Shown here: positions 25,250 to 32,854 of the stretch, piece by piece | Numbering within the stretch: position 1 is the first letter of the stretch | Layout: each line of letters begins with the position of its first letter | From: Dehalococcoidia bacterium | GTDB lineage: Bacteria; Chloroflexota; Dehalococcoidia; Lucifugimonadales; VXLM01 | Direction: 5' to 3' | NCBI GenBank assembly: GCA_009841605.1 | Contig: VXLM01000111.1 | Span: 1 to 45,185 of the forward strand | Length of the DNA stretch: 45,185 nucleotides | The notes under the pieces: model-generated | Told to the model about the DNA's origin: nothing | Seen by the model: only the letters and a program-made list of their open reading frames with translations | Databases searched by the model: none | Made by a program: the position numbers and the translations under genes

Positions 25250-26026
25250 ATGACTATAGTTCCCAGGCAACTTCACCCATTCATCGAGGGCATGACTTGG
25301 ACTCGCATCACGATCGGCGAGTCCAAGTCCGACACCTTCCGTCTGGATCGATCCGGACATGCGGCGCTCTATCTCAAGATCGCTCCAAGGATCCACTGGA
25401 AGGCGTTGCTGTGGGAAAAGGAGCGGCTCGACTGGCTGCACGGAAGGCTCCCGGTTCCCGACGTTGTTGGGTACGAGACTGATGACAGAAACGAGTATTT
25501 GTTGATCACCTCCTTGCCTGGCTGTCACATCGCTAGCCTGACCGTTGAAGAGCCGAACGAGAAAATCATCAATCTTCTAGCGACCGGACTGCGAGCCATC
25601 CACGCGATACCCATCCACGACTGTCCTTTCGACATGACGCTGAACCAAGAGATCGAAAGGGCGAGGCACAACGTCGTCAATGACCTAGTCGACGAAGCCG
25701 ACTTCGATGACACACGCCTCGGTCGTTCGGCAGCAGAGCTATTCAAGGAACTACTCTCCACGAGACCGGCTGAAGAGGATCTGGTATTTACTCATGGGGA
25801 CTATTGCTTGCCAAACGTAATGATGGATCGCAAGGAGGTCAGCGGGTTCGTGGATTGGGGCAGAGCGGGAGTGGCCGACCGCTACAAAGACATCGCCCTC
25901 GTTGTTGGGAGTTTGGAGCGAAATACTGGAGAAGACCTTGAGTTGGCCTTCCTTGAAGCGTACGGTCTCTCGAGCCCTGACGCAGACAAGATCGAGTACT
26001 ACAAACTCCTAGACGAATTCTGGTAG
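25250..26026 (+). CDS. aminoglycoside 3'-phosphotransferase-like kinase
   Basis: The 258-residue protein has the size and motifs of the APH(3') group. ALYLKIAP carries the ATP-binding lysine, and VVGYETDDRNEYLLITSLPG is the hinge region. The catalytic loop is THGDYCLPNVMMD (Brenner motif), the metal-binding segment is GFVDWGRAGVADRYKDIAL, and the ending YYKLLDEFW is typical of complete APH(3') enzymes. Such enzymes phosphorylate the 3'-hydroxyl of kanamycin-type aminoglycosides, although environmental relatives may act on other substrates. ATG 25250 is preferred over a TTG at 25220. The gene lies right behind a tRNA, a common landing site for acquired DNA, but no integrase or repeat is visible. 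Confidence 0.85.
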   Translation: MTIVPRQLHPFIEGMTWTRITIGESKSDTFRLDRSGHAALYLKIAPRIHWKALLWEKERLDWLHGRLPVPDVVGYETDDRNEYLLITSLPGCHIASLTVEEPNEKIINLLATGLRAIHAIPIHDCPFDMTLNQEIERARHNVVNDLVDEADFDDTRLGRSAAELFKELLSTRPAEEDLVFTHGDYCLPNVMMDRKEVSGFVDWGRAGVADRYKDIALVVGSLERNTGEDLELAFLEAYGLSSPDADKIEYYKLLDEFW

Positions 26027-26338
26027 GACAGAATGTGGTGCACGATGTGCGTTCTCCTGTAGAGCAGGAGGTGATGATCCCTACAAACAAGACCTCCCAC
26101 CGGAAAGTTCGCAATTCGGCCTTACACGGCCCACCAAACTCGCCAAACTCGAGAACCTTACTTGAGTCTCGTCTTGGCCCGTTCATCGTTCTTCGGTTCT
26201 ACGCCTAAGGCGAAGTGCTTTCCAACTTGAGCCCATGCGGCCGAGACGGTCGGTCTCCTACGGGAGGATCGGGGAACTCTCCGACTCCACTCCACAGTGC
26301 CGCATCGCCCGCGGGATGGTTACACGTCGCGTAACTGC
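26027..26338. other. intergenic stretch without recognisable gene
   Basis: Between the APH-like gene and the otsA promoter there is a small hairpin (CTCCTG-TAGAG-CAGGAG, about 26054-26070) without a T run, and scattered short stems near 26240-26285. No supported reading frame or RNA family is recognised. Confidence 0.4.
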
Positions 26339-26382
26339 TTGCGAGTATCAATTACTCAAGAGTAGAATCTGGACAATTGTCC
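26339..26382 (+). promoter_or_regulatory. otsA promoter with palindromic operator candidate
   Basis: TTGCGA (26339-26344), an 18-base spacer and TAGAAT (26363-26368) are followed two bases later by the perfect 12-base palindrome GGACAATTGTCC (26371-26382). The site covers the expected transcription start, as a repressor site would. A related sequence follows an identical -10 box upstream of the GH15 gene. Confidence 0.6.
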
Positions 26383-26445
26383 GTGCTGCCGCGGTGATTT
26401 GAAGCTGTTCCATACGGGTTACTGACTCGGGGAAATGGAGCGATC

Positions 26446-27843
26446 ATGGGTGGCGAAGGCCGGGTAGTATTAGTCTCCAACAGGACCCCTGCCGTATTCA
26501 CGCCTTCCAGCGTGGAGGAGAGGCGTAATCTTCCCGTCGGTGGACTTGTGAGCTGCCTGCGGCCCTTCCTCGAAACCCAGGGCGGCATGTGGATGGGATG
26601 GGACGGAAACTCCGACGGATATGTAGACCCAGTCCCAACTACCGTCGCCGATGTCGAAGGCATCAGTCTGGCCTCCGTCTCCCTATCCAGGGACGAAGTT
26701 GAGGGCTTCTACAATGTCTTCGCCAACCGCACCCTCTGGCCGATCTTTCACAGCTTCCCCGACAAGGCTACCTTCAGCCATGACAGTTACCGCGTCTACC
26801 GCAGCGTAAACCGAAGGTACGCCGCTGCCCTAATGGCCCTCCTCAGGCCTGGAGACTTGGTCTGGGTCCACGACTTCCACCTCTTCCCCCTTGGCCTCGA
26901 GCTTCGCAAGCTCGGCTGGACGGGCAAGATCGGGTTCTTCCTTCACATTCCCTTCCCACCCTCTGAGATCTTCGGCATCATGCCCTGGGCACGAGAGTTG
27001 CTTGCCTCCCTCTTCGACTACGACCTCATAGGACTTCAGACCCCGAAATATCTCCATGAGCTGAAGGAGTCCTTAGGCCACGAGCTTGGCGCGGAAATTG
27101 ATGGCGACACTGCACGCCACCGGGACAGGACCGTGAAGGTGGGCTCATTCCCCGTTGGCGCCGACGCGCAAGCATTTCAAGAGATGGCCCTGAGCCAAGT
27201 CCCGAGCCGCGTTAGCCGTTTTCTGGAGGAATTACCCAATGACAGACAGCTTCTTCTCGGGGTGGATAGGCTGGACTATACAAAGGGTATAGTCCAGCGG
27301 ATGCAAGCCATTGAACAGCTATTGGACGACCACCCGGAGCTCCGCGGTCACGTCACCCTCGTCCAGATCTCGGCGCCGAGCAGGGTAACCATTCCCGAAT
27401 ATGCCCGGGAACGTGAGCGACTTGATTCACTCGTCGGCAGGATAAACGGTAAGTTCGGAGAGGTCCACTGGTTGCCCATTCACACTCTGCACCGCCCCTA
27501 TTCGCAGCAGGACTTGGCCCAGCTGTACCGAGAGGCCGACGCCTGCCTCGTCACCCCTCTCCGGGACGGTATGAACCTGGTCGCCAAGGAGTTCGTAGCG
27601 TCCCAGACCTCCGATCCCGGGGTCTTGGTCCTTTCCCGTTTTTGTGGCGCCGCAGAGTCTATGGATGACGCTCTAATGGTCAACCCGTACGACTTTCAAG
27701 AGACGGCATCCGCCATCTACCGCGCCCTGACCATGCCCAGACCGGAGCGACAACGTCGCTGGAAGGCCCTCTTCGAGGACGTAAGCGGCCACACTGCCCA
27801 CGACTGGTGCTACAGCTTCCTCTCCGCCCTGGACGACGCGTAA
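26446..27843 (+). CDS. otsA: trehalose-6-phosphate synthase (GT20)
   Basis: This 465-residue glycosyltransferase is full length for OtsA. It shows the GT20 motifs in order: RVVLVSNRTP, LPVGGLVSCLRPFL, GGMWMGWDG, LVWVHDFHLFPL, FFLHIPFPPSEIFG, LLLGVDRLDYTKGI (with Arg and Lys for the nucleotide-sugar phosphates), and TPLRDGMNLVAKEFVA. It joins a nucleotide-activated glucose to glucose 6-phosphate to give trehalose 6-phosphate, an osmolyte precursor. ATG 26446 follows GGGGAAATGGAGCG. Its 3' end overlaps the convergent otsB gene by 34 bases. It has its own promoter with a palindrome. Confidence 0.95.
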   Translation: MGGEGRVVLVSNRTPAVFTPSSVEERRNLPVGGLVSCLRPFLETQGGMWMGWDGNSDGYVDPVPTTVADVEGISLASVSLSRDEVEGFYNVFANRTLWPIFHSFPDKATFSHDSYRVYRSVNRRYAAALMALLRPGDLVWVHDFHLFPLGLELRKLGWTGKIGFFLHIPFPPSEIFGIMPWARELLASLFDYDLIGLQTPKYLHELKESLGHELGAEIDGDTARHRDRTVKVGSFPVGADAQAFQEMALSQVPSRVSRFLEELPNDRQLLLGVDRLDYTKGIVQRMQAIEQLLDDHPELRGHVTLVQISAPSRVTIPEYARERERLDSLVGRINGKFGEVHWLPIHTLHRPYSQQDLAQLYREADACLVTPLRDGMNLVAKEFVASQTSDPGVLVLSRFCGAAESMDDALMVNPYDFQETASAIYRALTMPRPERQRRWKALFEDVSGHTAHDWCYSFLSALDDA

Positions 27844-28634
27844 GCCATCCAACGCAAAAACTGCTCCACCTCCTCCAACCCTGACAGATAGTAGTCCGCT
27901 TCCCGCAGCACGGACTCCGGCGTCTCCTCATCCATGACGGCTACTGCCGCGCCCTTTCGACCTCTTTCTCTCACCAGTCCATGCAAGGCATCGAATGCGT
28001 CACAGTCCGTCACGTCATCCCCTAGAACTATCGCCCCCGTCAGTTCATACTCTCGCGCCAAGCGACGCACTGCCGTGCCCTTATTCACCTCAACCCGTGG
28101 TCCGATCTCCCAGACCATCTTGCCTTCCTTGATTCCCAGACCGCGGCTTGTGGCCAAAGGCTCCAACATTTGCAGCACCGCAGACCGTGCCGCTGCGAGG
28201 TCTGGGGCGTTGCGGTAGTGCACCGCCACCCTCAGCCCCTTGTTTTCCACCAGTAACCCCGAGATCCCAATATGCCCAACTCCACTCTCGACTTCTTCCA
28301 CGAGGCCGACCGGGACCTGCGCCCTGTACTCTGGCTGTTCTCCTCTTGCCTTCCACTCCTCCAGCCCGTGATTTCCAACATACGTCACACTTTTCAACCC
28401 AATCGTCTCACGCAGATACCTAACGTCCCTCCCTGACACCACCGCTACTAACTCCACCTTCCTTGACAGCTCGCTTAGTGTGTCCCTAATGGCTGGAGAC
28501 AGCACCGTGTCCCGATGGTCATCGAACAGCGGTGTGAGAGTTCCATCGAAGTCGCTGAACACGCCAACGCGATCAGCCCTCAGGATTTCGCAGAAAGAAT
28601 CAAGATCATCCAACGCTCGTGGCGGAAGAATCAT
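27810..28634 (-). CDS. otsB: trehalose-6-phosphate phosphatase (HAD superfamily)
   Basis: This 274-residue HAD phosphatase has motif I DFDGTLTPL (nucleophile Asp), motif II VAVVSGRDVRYLRE, TYVGNHGLEEW and, for motifs III/IV, VEVNKGTAVRRL and VLGDDVTDCDAF. It removes phosphate from trehalose 6-phosphate to give trehalose. ATG 28634 is preferred; a TTG at 28661 would add nine residues but has no ribosome site. The gene is convergent with otsA and their coding ends overlap by 34 bases, so transcription of one is antisense to the end of the other. A promoter candidate lies at 28731-28759. Confidence 0.93.
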   Translation of the reverse strand: MILPPRALDDLDSFCEILRADRVGVFSDFDGTLTPLFDDHRDTVLSPAIRDTLSELSRKVELVAVVSGRDVRYLRETIGLKSVTYVGNHGLEEWKARGEQPEYRAQVPVGLVEEVESGVGHIGISGLLVENKGLRVAVHYRNAPDLAAARSAVLQMLEPLATSRGLGIKEGKMVWEIGPRVEVNKGTAVRRLAREYELTGAIVLGDDVTDCDAFDALHGLVRERGRKGAAVAVMDEETPESVLREADYYLSGLEEVEQFLRWMAYASSRAERKL

Positions 28635-28730
28635 ATCTTTGACGGAGACCTCTCTTCTCAAGCTCGAACTTCGACCGCTTCGGAAATCACAGCCCCTCTC
28701 TCGGGCCTGTGCATCTTTCCGACACCCTTC

Positions 28731-28759
28731 TTCCTACACACTGCAGCAACATCTGTCAA
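28731..28759 (-). promoter_or_regulatory. promoter candidate of otsB
   Basis: On the minus strand a perfect TTGACA (28759-28754) is followed after 17 bases by TAGGAA (28736-28731), about 100 bases before the otsB start. It lies between the divergent otsB and GH15 genes. Confidence 0.4.
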
Positions 28760-28810
28760 ATTGCGACTCCGACACCTCTAACCCGGATTAGTTCTCCTAG
28801 CTTTGGATGC

Positions 28811-28829
28811 TAGAATAGTTCAACTGTCC
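28811..28829 (+). promoter_or_regulatory. -10 box and operator-like half site of the GH15 gene
   Basis: TAGAAT (28811-28816) is followed by AGTTCAACTGTCC. The same -10 hexamer, followed by GGACAATTGTCC, stands upstream of otsA. The shared right half (AAyTGTCC) at matching distance suggests a common regulator. The -35 (TTAGTT near 28788) is weak. Confidence 0.45.
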
Positions 28830-28853
28830 TTCACCTACCGTCGAGGAGGCGAT

Positions 28854-30704
28854 ATGTTCCACTACGGGCTGGTCGGCGACATGTCTTCAGCGGCCCTGGT
28901 CGGTACCGATGGTTCGATCGATTGGCTGTGCCTGCCCCGCTTCGACTCACCCAGCGTCTTCGCTTCCATCCTCGACAAGGACGTCGGAGGTCGGTTCCGC
29001 ATCCAACCCAACGGCGCGTACACGAGTGTCCACCAAGCCTACATGCAGGACACCAACATCCTGGAGACCACTTTCACGACGCCCAAGGGAGTCGTGAAGA
29101 TTACGGACCTCATGCCCATCCAGGATGGGGACAAGGATGGCAAGCCCGATACGAATCCTGCGGAGCCCCCTGAGCTTCACCGCATCGTCACCTGCACGGC
29201 AGGAAGCGTGGAAATGCGCTGTGACTATCAGCCTCGGCACGATTACGCCCGCGCTGTGCCGGAGTTTCGCCCAATCCGAAGAGACGGCAACGGCATCGCG
29301 GTCGAGACCAGAGGCGGCCGACAAACCATGATGCTGCTAAGCAGCGCGTCGCTATCGGTTAGCGCCGATGCCGTAAAGGGGGAGTTCACACTGTCGCAGG
29401 GTGAGTCTGCAGTCTTTGTACTGGCCGACGGTGGCGGAAGATCGCCAAATCTTGAGCGGTACCGCACGCAGGAAAAACTTGAGCTGACACGGAGGTACTG
29501 GAAGGACCTCGTCGCCGGGATGCATTACGAGGGTCTGTGGCGCGAGCAGGTGGTGCGTTCATTCCTGGTCCTGCACCTGATGATGTACCGAGGCACCGGG
29601 GCCATCGTCGCCGCACCGACTACGAGCCTGCCGGAGACGATCGGCGGGTCCCGGAACTGGGACTACCGCTATTCGTGGCTGCGCGATACGAGCTTCACCG
29701 TGGACGCCCTCTACCGCCTCGGAGACGTTTACGGAGCAGACCACTACATCCATTGGCTGCTGGAGCAGTGCCAGTTGAATCACCATAACCCACGCATCCT
29801 CTACGGGATCACCAAGTCGTCGTCACTCGAGGAAGAGATCCTCGATCACTTACGAGGCTATGAGGATTCCCGGCCTGTGCGCATTGGCAACGCCGCCGAA
29901 GATCACCTGCAGCTTGACATATATGGCGAAGTCATCGCGTCGATCCACTCGCTGCTGGTGTTGGAGGGTGAAATACCAGAGGAGGCGTGGGAGTTGGTCT
30001 GCTCGTTGGCCGAAATGGTCATCGAGAACTGGCGACGCCGTGACCGCGGCGTTTGGGAGGTGCGTGGAGAGGAACAGCACTTCGTCTACTCGAAAGTACT
30101 GTGCTGGGCCGCTCTGAACACGGCTGCCTACATCGCGGCGGCAGTTGAGCAGCGCCGGCACTACCGGCGCTGGACTCAGATAGCGTTTGACATCAAAACG
30201 GAGGTGCTCGACCTCGGATGGAGCGAGAAGAAACAGGCGTTCCGGCAACGGTACGAAAGCCACGCTCTGGATGCCTCCAACCTTGCCATCCCCTTCTTCG
30301 GCTTCATCCCTCGCGAAGACCCACGGGTGCGGCAGAACGTTGACGCCATCGAGCGGGAACTGGCCGAGGGACCGCTGGTATGGCGCTACATCCCGGAAGA
30401 GACGGACGACGGTCTCGAAGCACAGCCGGAAGGCACCTTTACCCTGCTGAGCTTCTGGCTACTGGGCAACTTGATTTACACGGGACAGACTGACAGGGCC
30501 TTCGACCTATTCCATGAGACGATTACGCGGTGCTCCAACCACCTCGACCTATTCGCTGAGATGTACGACCCCTCGACGAACCGACAATTGGGCAACTTTC
30601 CACAGGCGTACTCGCACATCGGCCTCATTCACACCGCCCTGAATCTCTCCGGCTTTATCGTCGACACGCCGACACGGCTCATCCGCCGGCGCGCAAAGGC
30701 GTAG
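28854..30704 (+). CDS. glycoside hydrolase family 15 protein, probable trehalase
   Basis: This 616-residue protein begins with the GH15 beta-sandwich domain (MFHYGLVGDMSSAALVGTDG, SIDWLCLPRFDSPSVFASIL). An (alpha/alpha)6 barrel follows: TSLPETIGGSRNWDYRYSWL and RDTSFTVDALYRLG in the middle, and PEGTFTLLSFWLLGNL, a typical catalytic glutamate region, near the C-terminus. The family contains glucoamylases and mycobacterial-type trehalases. Being next to otsA and otsB favours trehalase, splitting trehalose to glucose, but glucoamylase cannot be excluded. ATG 28854 follows GAGGAGG; the open frame further upstream overlaps the promoter. Confidence 0.88.
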   Translation: MFHYGLVGDMSSAALVGTDGSIDWLCLPRFDSPSVFASILDKDVGGRFRIQPNGAYTSVHQAYMQDTNILETTFTTPKGVVKITDLMPIQDGDKDGKPDTNPAEPPELHRIVTCTAGSVEMRCDYQPRHDYARAVPEFRPIRRDGNGIAVETRGGRQTMMLLSSASLSVSADAVKGEFTLSQGESAVFVLADGGGRSPNLERYRTQEKLELTRRYWKDLVAGMHYEGLWREQVVRSFLVLHLMMYRGTGAIVAAPTTSLPETIGGSRNWDYRYSWLRDTSFTVDALYRLGDVYGADHYIHWLLEQCQLNHHNPRILYGITKSSSLEEEILDHLRGYEDSRPVRIGNAAEDHLQLDIYGEVIASIHSLLVLEGEIPEEAWELVCSLAEMVIENWRRRDRGVWEVRGEEQHFVYSKVLCWAALNTAAYIAAAVEQRRHYRRWTQIAFDIKTEVLDLGWSEKKQAFRQRYESHALDASNLAIPFFGFIPREDPRVRQNVDAIERELAEGPLVWRYIPEETDDGLEAQPEGTFTLLSFWLLGNLIYTGQTDRAFDLFHETITRCSNHLDLFAEMYDPSTNRQLGNFPQAYSHIGLIHTALNLSGFIVDTPTRLIRRRAKA

Positions 30705-30707
30705 GTT

Positions 30708-30730
30708 CAGGGGGTACCACTCTGCCCCTG
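30708..30730 (+). terminator. weak hairpin after the GH15 gene
   Basis: CAGGGG (30708-30713) pairs with CCCCTG (30725-30730) across an 11-base loop, four bases after the stop codon. The sequence that follows (taattgtt) is only moderately T-rich, so it is a weak terminator at best. Confidence 0.35.
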
Positions 30731-30831
30731 TAATTGTTGCAGTCCATGGCGATCCTATAAAGCTGAGAACATCGAACCCAGTCGCCCTAATGCTGCAGGT
30801 GCGACCAATGGTTCTTATCGCGCGTCTCGGC

Positions 30832-31782
30832 TTACCTACGTCTCTCCACGTAAGCGTCCCAAGCGTCCTTAGACGAGTATCTCGGCCTGAACCCCATCTC
30901 TCGCTCGATCTTCTCCGTGCTCGCAGACCACGGGTATCGGATCATGTCGAGGCCCATCGCCGGCGAGTCCGACTGCAGCCTGAGCGACCACGTGAGTTGT
31001 GTGAGAGGGTAGAGCAGCCACGCCGGCAGAGAGACGACCCGCCTTCCGCGCGCGCCGGCCATCTCGTCCCAGCTTATCGACCCTCCCCCGGCCAGGTTGT
31101 ACAGGCCCTCCGCTTCGCCCATCGTTGCCAGTGTCAAACAATGGACCATGTCCTCTTCGTGAATAAGCTGCATCGGCGGACTCGCGTCTGAGACGGCCAC
31201 GAGAAATGGTTTATCGAACGCGTTAGCGATGAAATTGTCCGCGTTCGCCCCCATAACCGGACAGCACCTCAGGATGCACACTCCGGCTCCGGTTGTCTCC
31301 GAGGCGTACTCGTCGAGCAACCCCTCCGATGCCAGCTTATCTTCGCTGTACTGGAAACCCGCCACCGGACGGGCGGGCATCTGCTCGGTCAGCGCTTGCG
31401 GACTGTCCGGGTGCGCGCCGTAGACGCTCGTGCTGCTCAGATAGACTATCCGCTCAACATCGCCGCGACGGCACGCTTCGATGGTGTTGCGAGTCCCGCC
31501 CACGTTGACGCGGCGGTTCGCCTCGCGATTCCGCCCCTGACGCAGCAGGTATGCCAGATGCACGACCGTGTCTATCTCATGCTCTGCGAACAGCCCGGGA
31601 AACGGCTCGGACACGTCCTGCCGCACGAATGAGACCTTGCCTCCCAGGTCCTGACGCGGCTCCCGCACGTCGATTGCGAGGATGCCGTCAACGTCCTTGC
31701 GCTCCACGAGCTCACGAATCAGCACCGTCCCGACGTACCCCGATGCCCCGGTTACCGCGATGCGGCGCGATTTCTCACTCAT
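30832..31782 (-). CDS. NAD-dependent epimerase/dehydratase family protein (extended SDR)
   Basis: This 316-residue Rossmann protein has the nucleotide motif GASGYVG near residue 12, DVREPRQD after strand two, VVHLAYLL, the active-site Ser/Thr in YLSSTSVYG, and the catalytic YSEDK (YxxxK). It belongs to the extended short-chain dehydrogenases, which include UDP-sugar epimerases and sugar-acid dehydrogenases such as DenD; the substrate is not known. ATG 31782 overlaps the stop of the upstream small gene by eight bases, so it is translated as the last gene of the five-gene operon. A TTG at 31788 is an alternative start. Confidence 0.85.
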   Translation of the reverse strand: MSEKSRRIAVTGASGYVGTVLIRELVERKDVDGILAIDVREPRQDLGGKVSFVRQDVSEPFPGLFAEHEIDTVVHLAYLLRQGRNREANRRVNVGGTRNTIEACRRGDVERIVYLSSTSVYGAHPDSPQALTEQMPARPVAGFQYSEDKLASEGLLDEYASETTGAGVCILRCCPVMGANADNFIANAFDKPFLVAVSDASPPMQLIHEEDMVHCLTLATMGEAEGLYNLAGGGSISWDEMAGARGRRVVSLPAWLLYPLTQLTWSLRLQSDSPAMGLDMIRYPWSASTEKIEREMGFRPRYSSKDAWDAYVERRR

Positions 31783-32146
31783 CCCCAACTTCGTCGGTGA
31801 AGTCGAACCTCATCGTGCCAATCCCCGGAACGTCGAACCCCATCTCAATCGTGTGCACTCCTGGTTCCAGGGCTACGCCGTCGATCCAAATGGTTATCGT
31901 CTTGTTGACTTCCAGGGAAAAAGTATTGTCGGGAGATACTTCGCTGAAAGCGGTCTCCTTGCCGTCGACGATGAAATAGCTCCCTGTGGCTTGGAGCTCA
32001 TCTCCGTCCACTTTCAACGGCCACACCTTCTGGGAGTAACCTGATCCCAGGCTGTTCCTGAGCTCGAACTCGAAACCTCCTGTCGCGTTCTTCAAGCTGC
32101 CATTCACATACAGTCGACGAAGAAGAAAGCCGGGTACGGAGATCAT
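31775..32146 (-). CDS. small protein resembling C-glycoside deglycosidase beta subunit (DUF6379-like)
   Basis: This 123-residue, beta-rich protein has no signal peptide. The pattern VNGSLKNATGGFEFELRNSL, then LKVDGDEL, FIVDGKETAFSEVSP, TITIWIDGVALEPGVHTIEM and a glycine-rich end resembles the small DUF6379 proteins. These form the beta subunit of enzymes that cleave C-glycosides after oxidation at C3. In those systems the partner is a xylose-isomerase-like TIM barrel, which this operon lacks (a distant candidate is the protein at 9736-10515). The family assignment is from memory of the pattern and is moderate. The gene overlaps the SDR downstream and follows the aldolase by 39 bases. Confidence 0.5.
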   Translation of the reverse strand: MISVPGFLLRRLYVNGSLKNATGGFEFELRNSLGSGYSQKVWPLKVDGDELQATGSYFIVDGKETAFSEVSPDNTFSLEVNKTITIWIDGVALEPGVHTIEMGFDVPGIGTMRFDFTDEVGDE

Positions 32147-32185
32147 GTGCCAGTCCTCGATATCGTGAAGTCGGTGAATATGAGT

Positions 32186-32845
32186 CTAGCGCATTTTCTC
32201 GCGGCGGGCAGCCCTCCGCATCTCGAATATGGCGGACTCGGATGCTACCACCTCGTCGGGAAGGGTAGTGGGACGCCCGATAACGGACGACAGCACGAAT
32301 ATCTGGGCAGCCCGCTCGGTGAGTACGGAGGCCGCCAGCGCGGTTTCGGGGTCTGCCCCCACCGCGACGGCCCCATGATTGCGGATCAGTGCCGCATCAC
32401 GATTCCCGAGGGTCTCGCATACCCGCTCCGCCACCGCTTTCGAGGCCGGTGGCCCGTACTCCGACACCCGCACCTCTCCCCCCAGCGTAACTACCATCTC
32501 GTCAACAATCGGCGGTATCGTCATCCCAACCGCCGCGACCGCGCTCGAGTACACCGCATGTGTATGCACGATCCCCCCTACGTTCTCTCGCGCCGCGTAT
32601 ATGGCGACATGCATCAGCGACTCGGACGACGGCATCAACTCTCCCTCCACGGGATCCAGATCGCCGTCCACGACGACGATATCCTCAGCCGACATCGCCT
32701 CGCAGCTCTTGCCCATCGGCGTGATCGCCATGAGACCGTCCGGCAGCCGTGCGCTCACGTTCCCGCTCGTTCCTGAGACGAGATCGAGTTCCGCCATCTT
32801 TCTGGCGACCTCGGCTACCTGATTCTTGGCTGCGTCTATGCTCAT
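32186..32845 (-). CDS. class II aldolase/adducin family protein (FucA-like)
   Basis: This 219-residue protein is typical of L-fuculose-phosphate or L-ribulose-phosphate aldolase/epimerase enzymes. It has LVSGTSGNVSARLPDG (phosphate site), MPSSESLMHVAIYAAR (catalytic Glu), the zinc ligands in IVHTHAVYSSA, and a third His in LIRNHGAVAVG. Members cleave phosphorylated ketoses or sugar acids to a three-carbon unit and an aldehyde. With the kinase nine bases upstream, the likely scheme is phosphorylate, then cleave. The exact sugar cannot be read from sequence. Confidence 0.88.
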   Translation of the reverse strand: MSIDAAKNQVAEVARKMAELDLVSGTSGNVSARLPDGLMAITPMGKSCEAMSAEDIVVVDGDLDPVEGELMPSSESLMHVAIYAARENVGGIVHTHAVYSSAVAAVGMTIPPIVDEMVVTLGGEVRVSEYGPPASKAVAERVCETLGNRDAALIRNHGAVAVGADPETALAASVLTERAAQIFVLSSVIGRPTTLPDEVVASESAIFEMRRAARREKMR

Positions 32846-32854
32846 AGCGCAGTC

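Noticed and set aside
25060..26030. Integrated element at the tRNA
   Set aside because: No integrase gene and no second copy of the tRNA 3' end was found downstream of the APH-like gene, so only the position hints at transfer.
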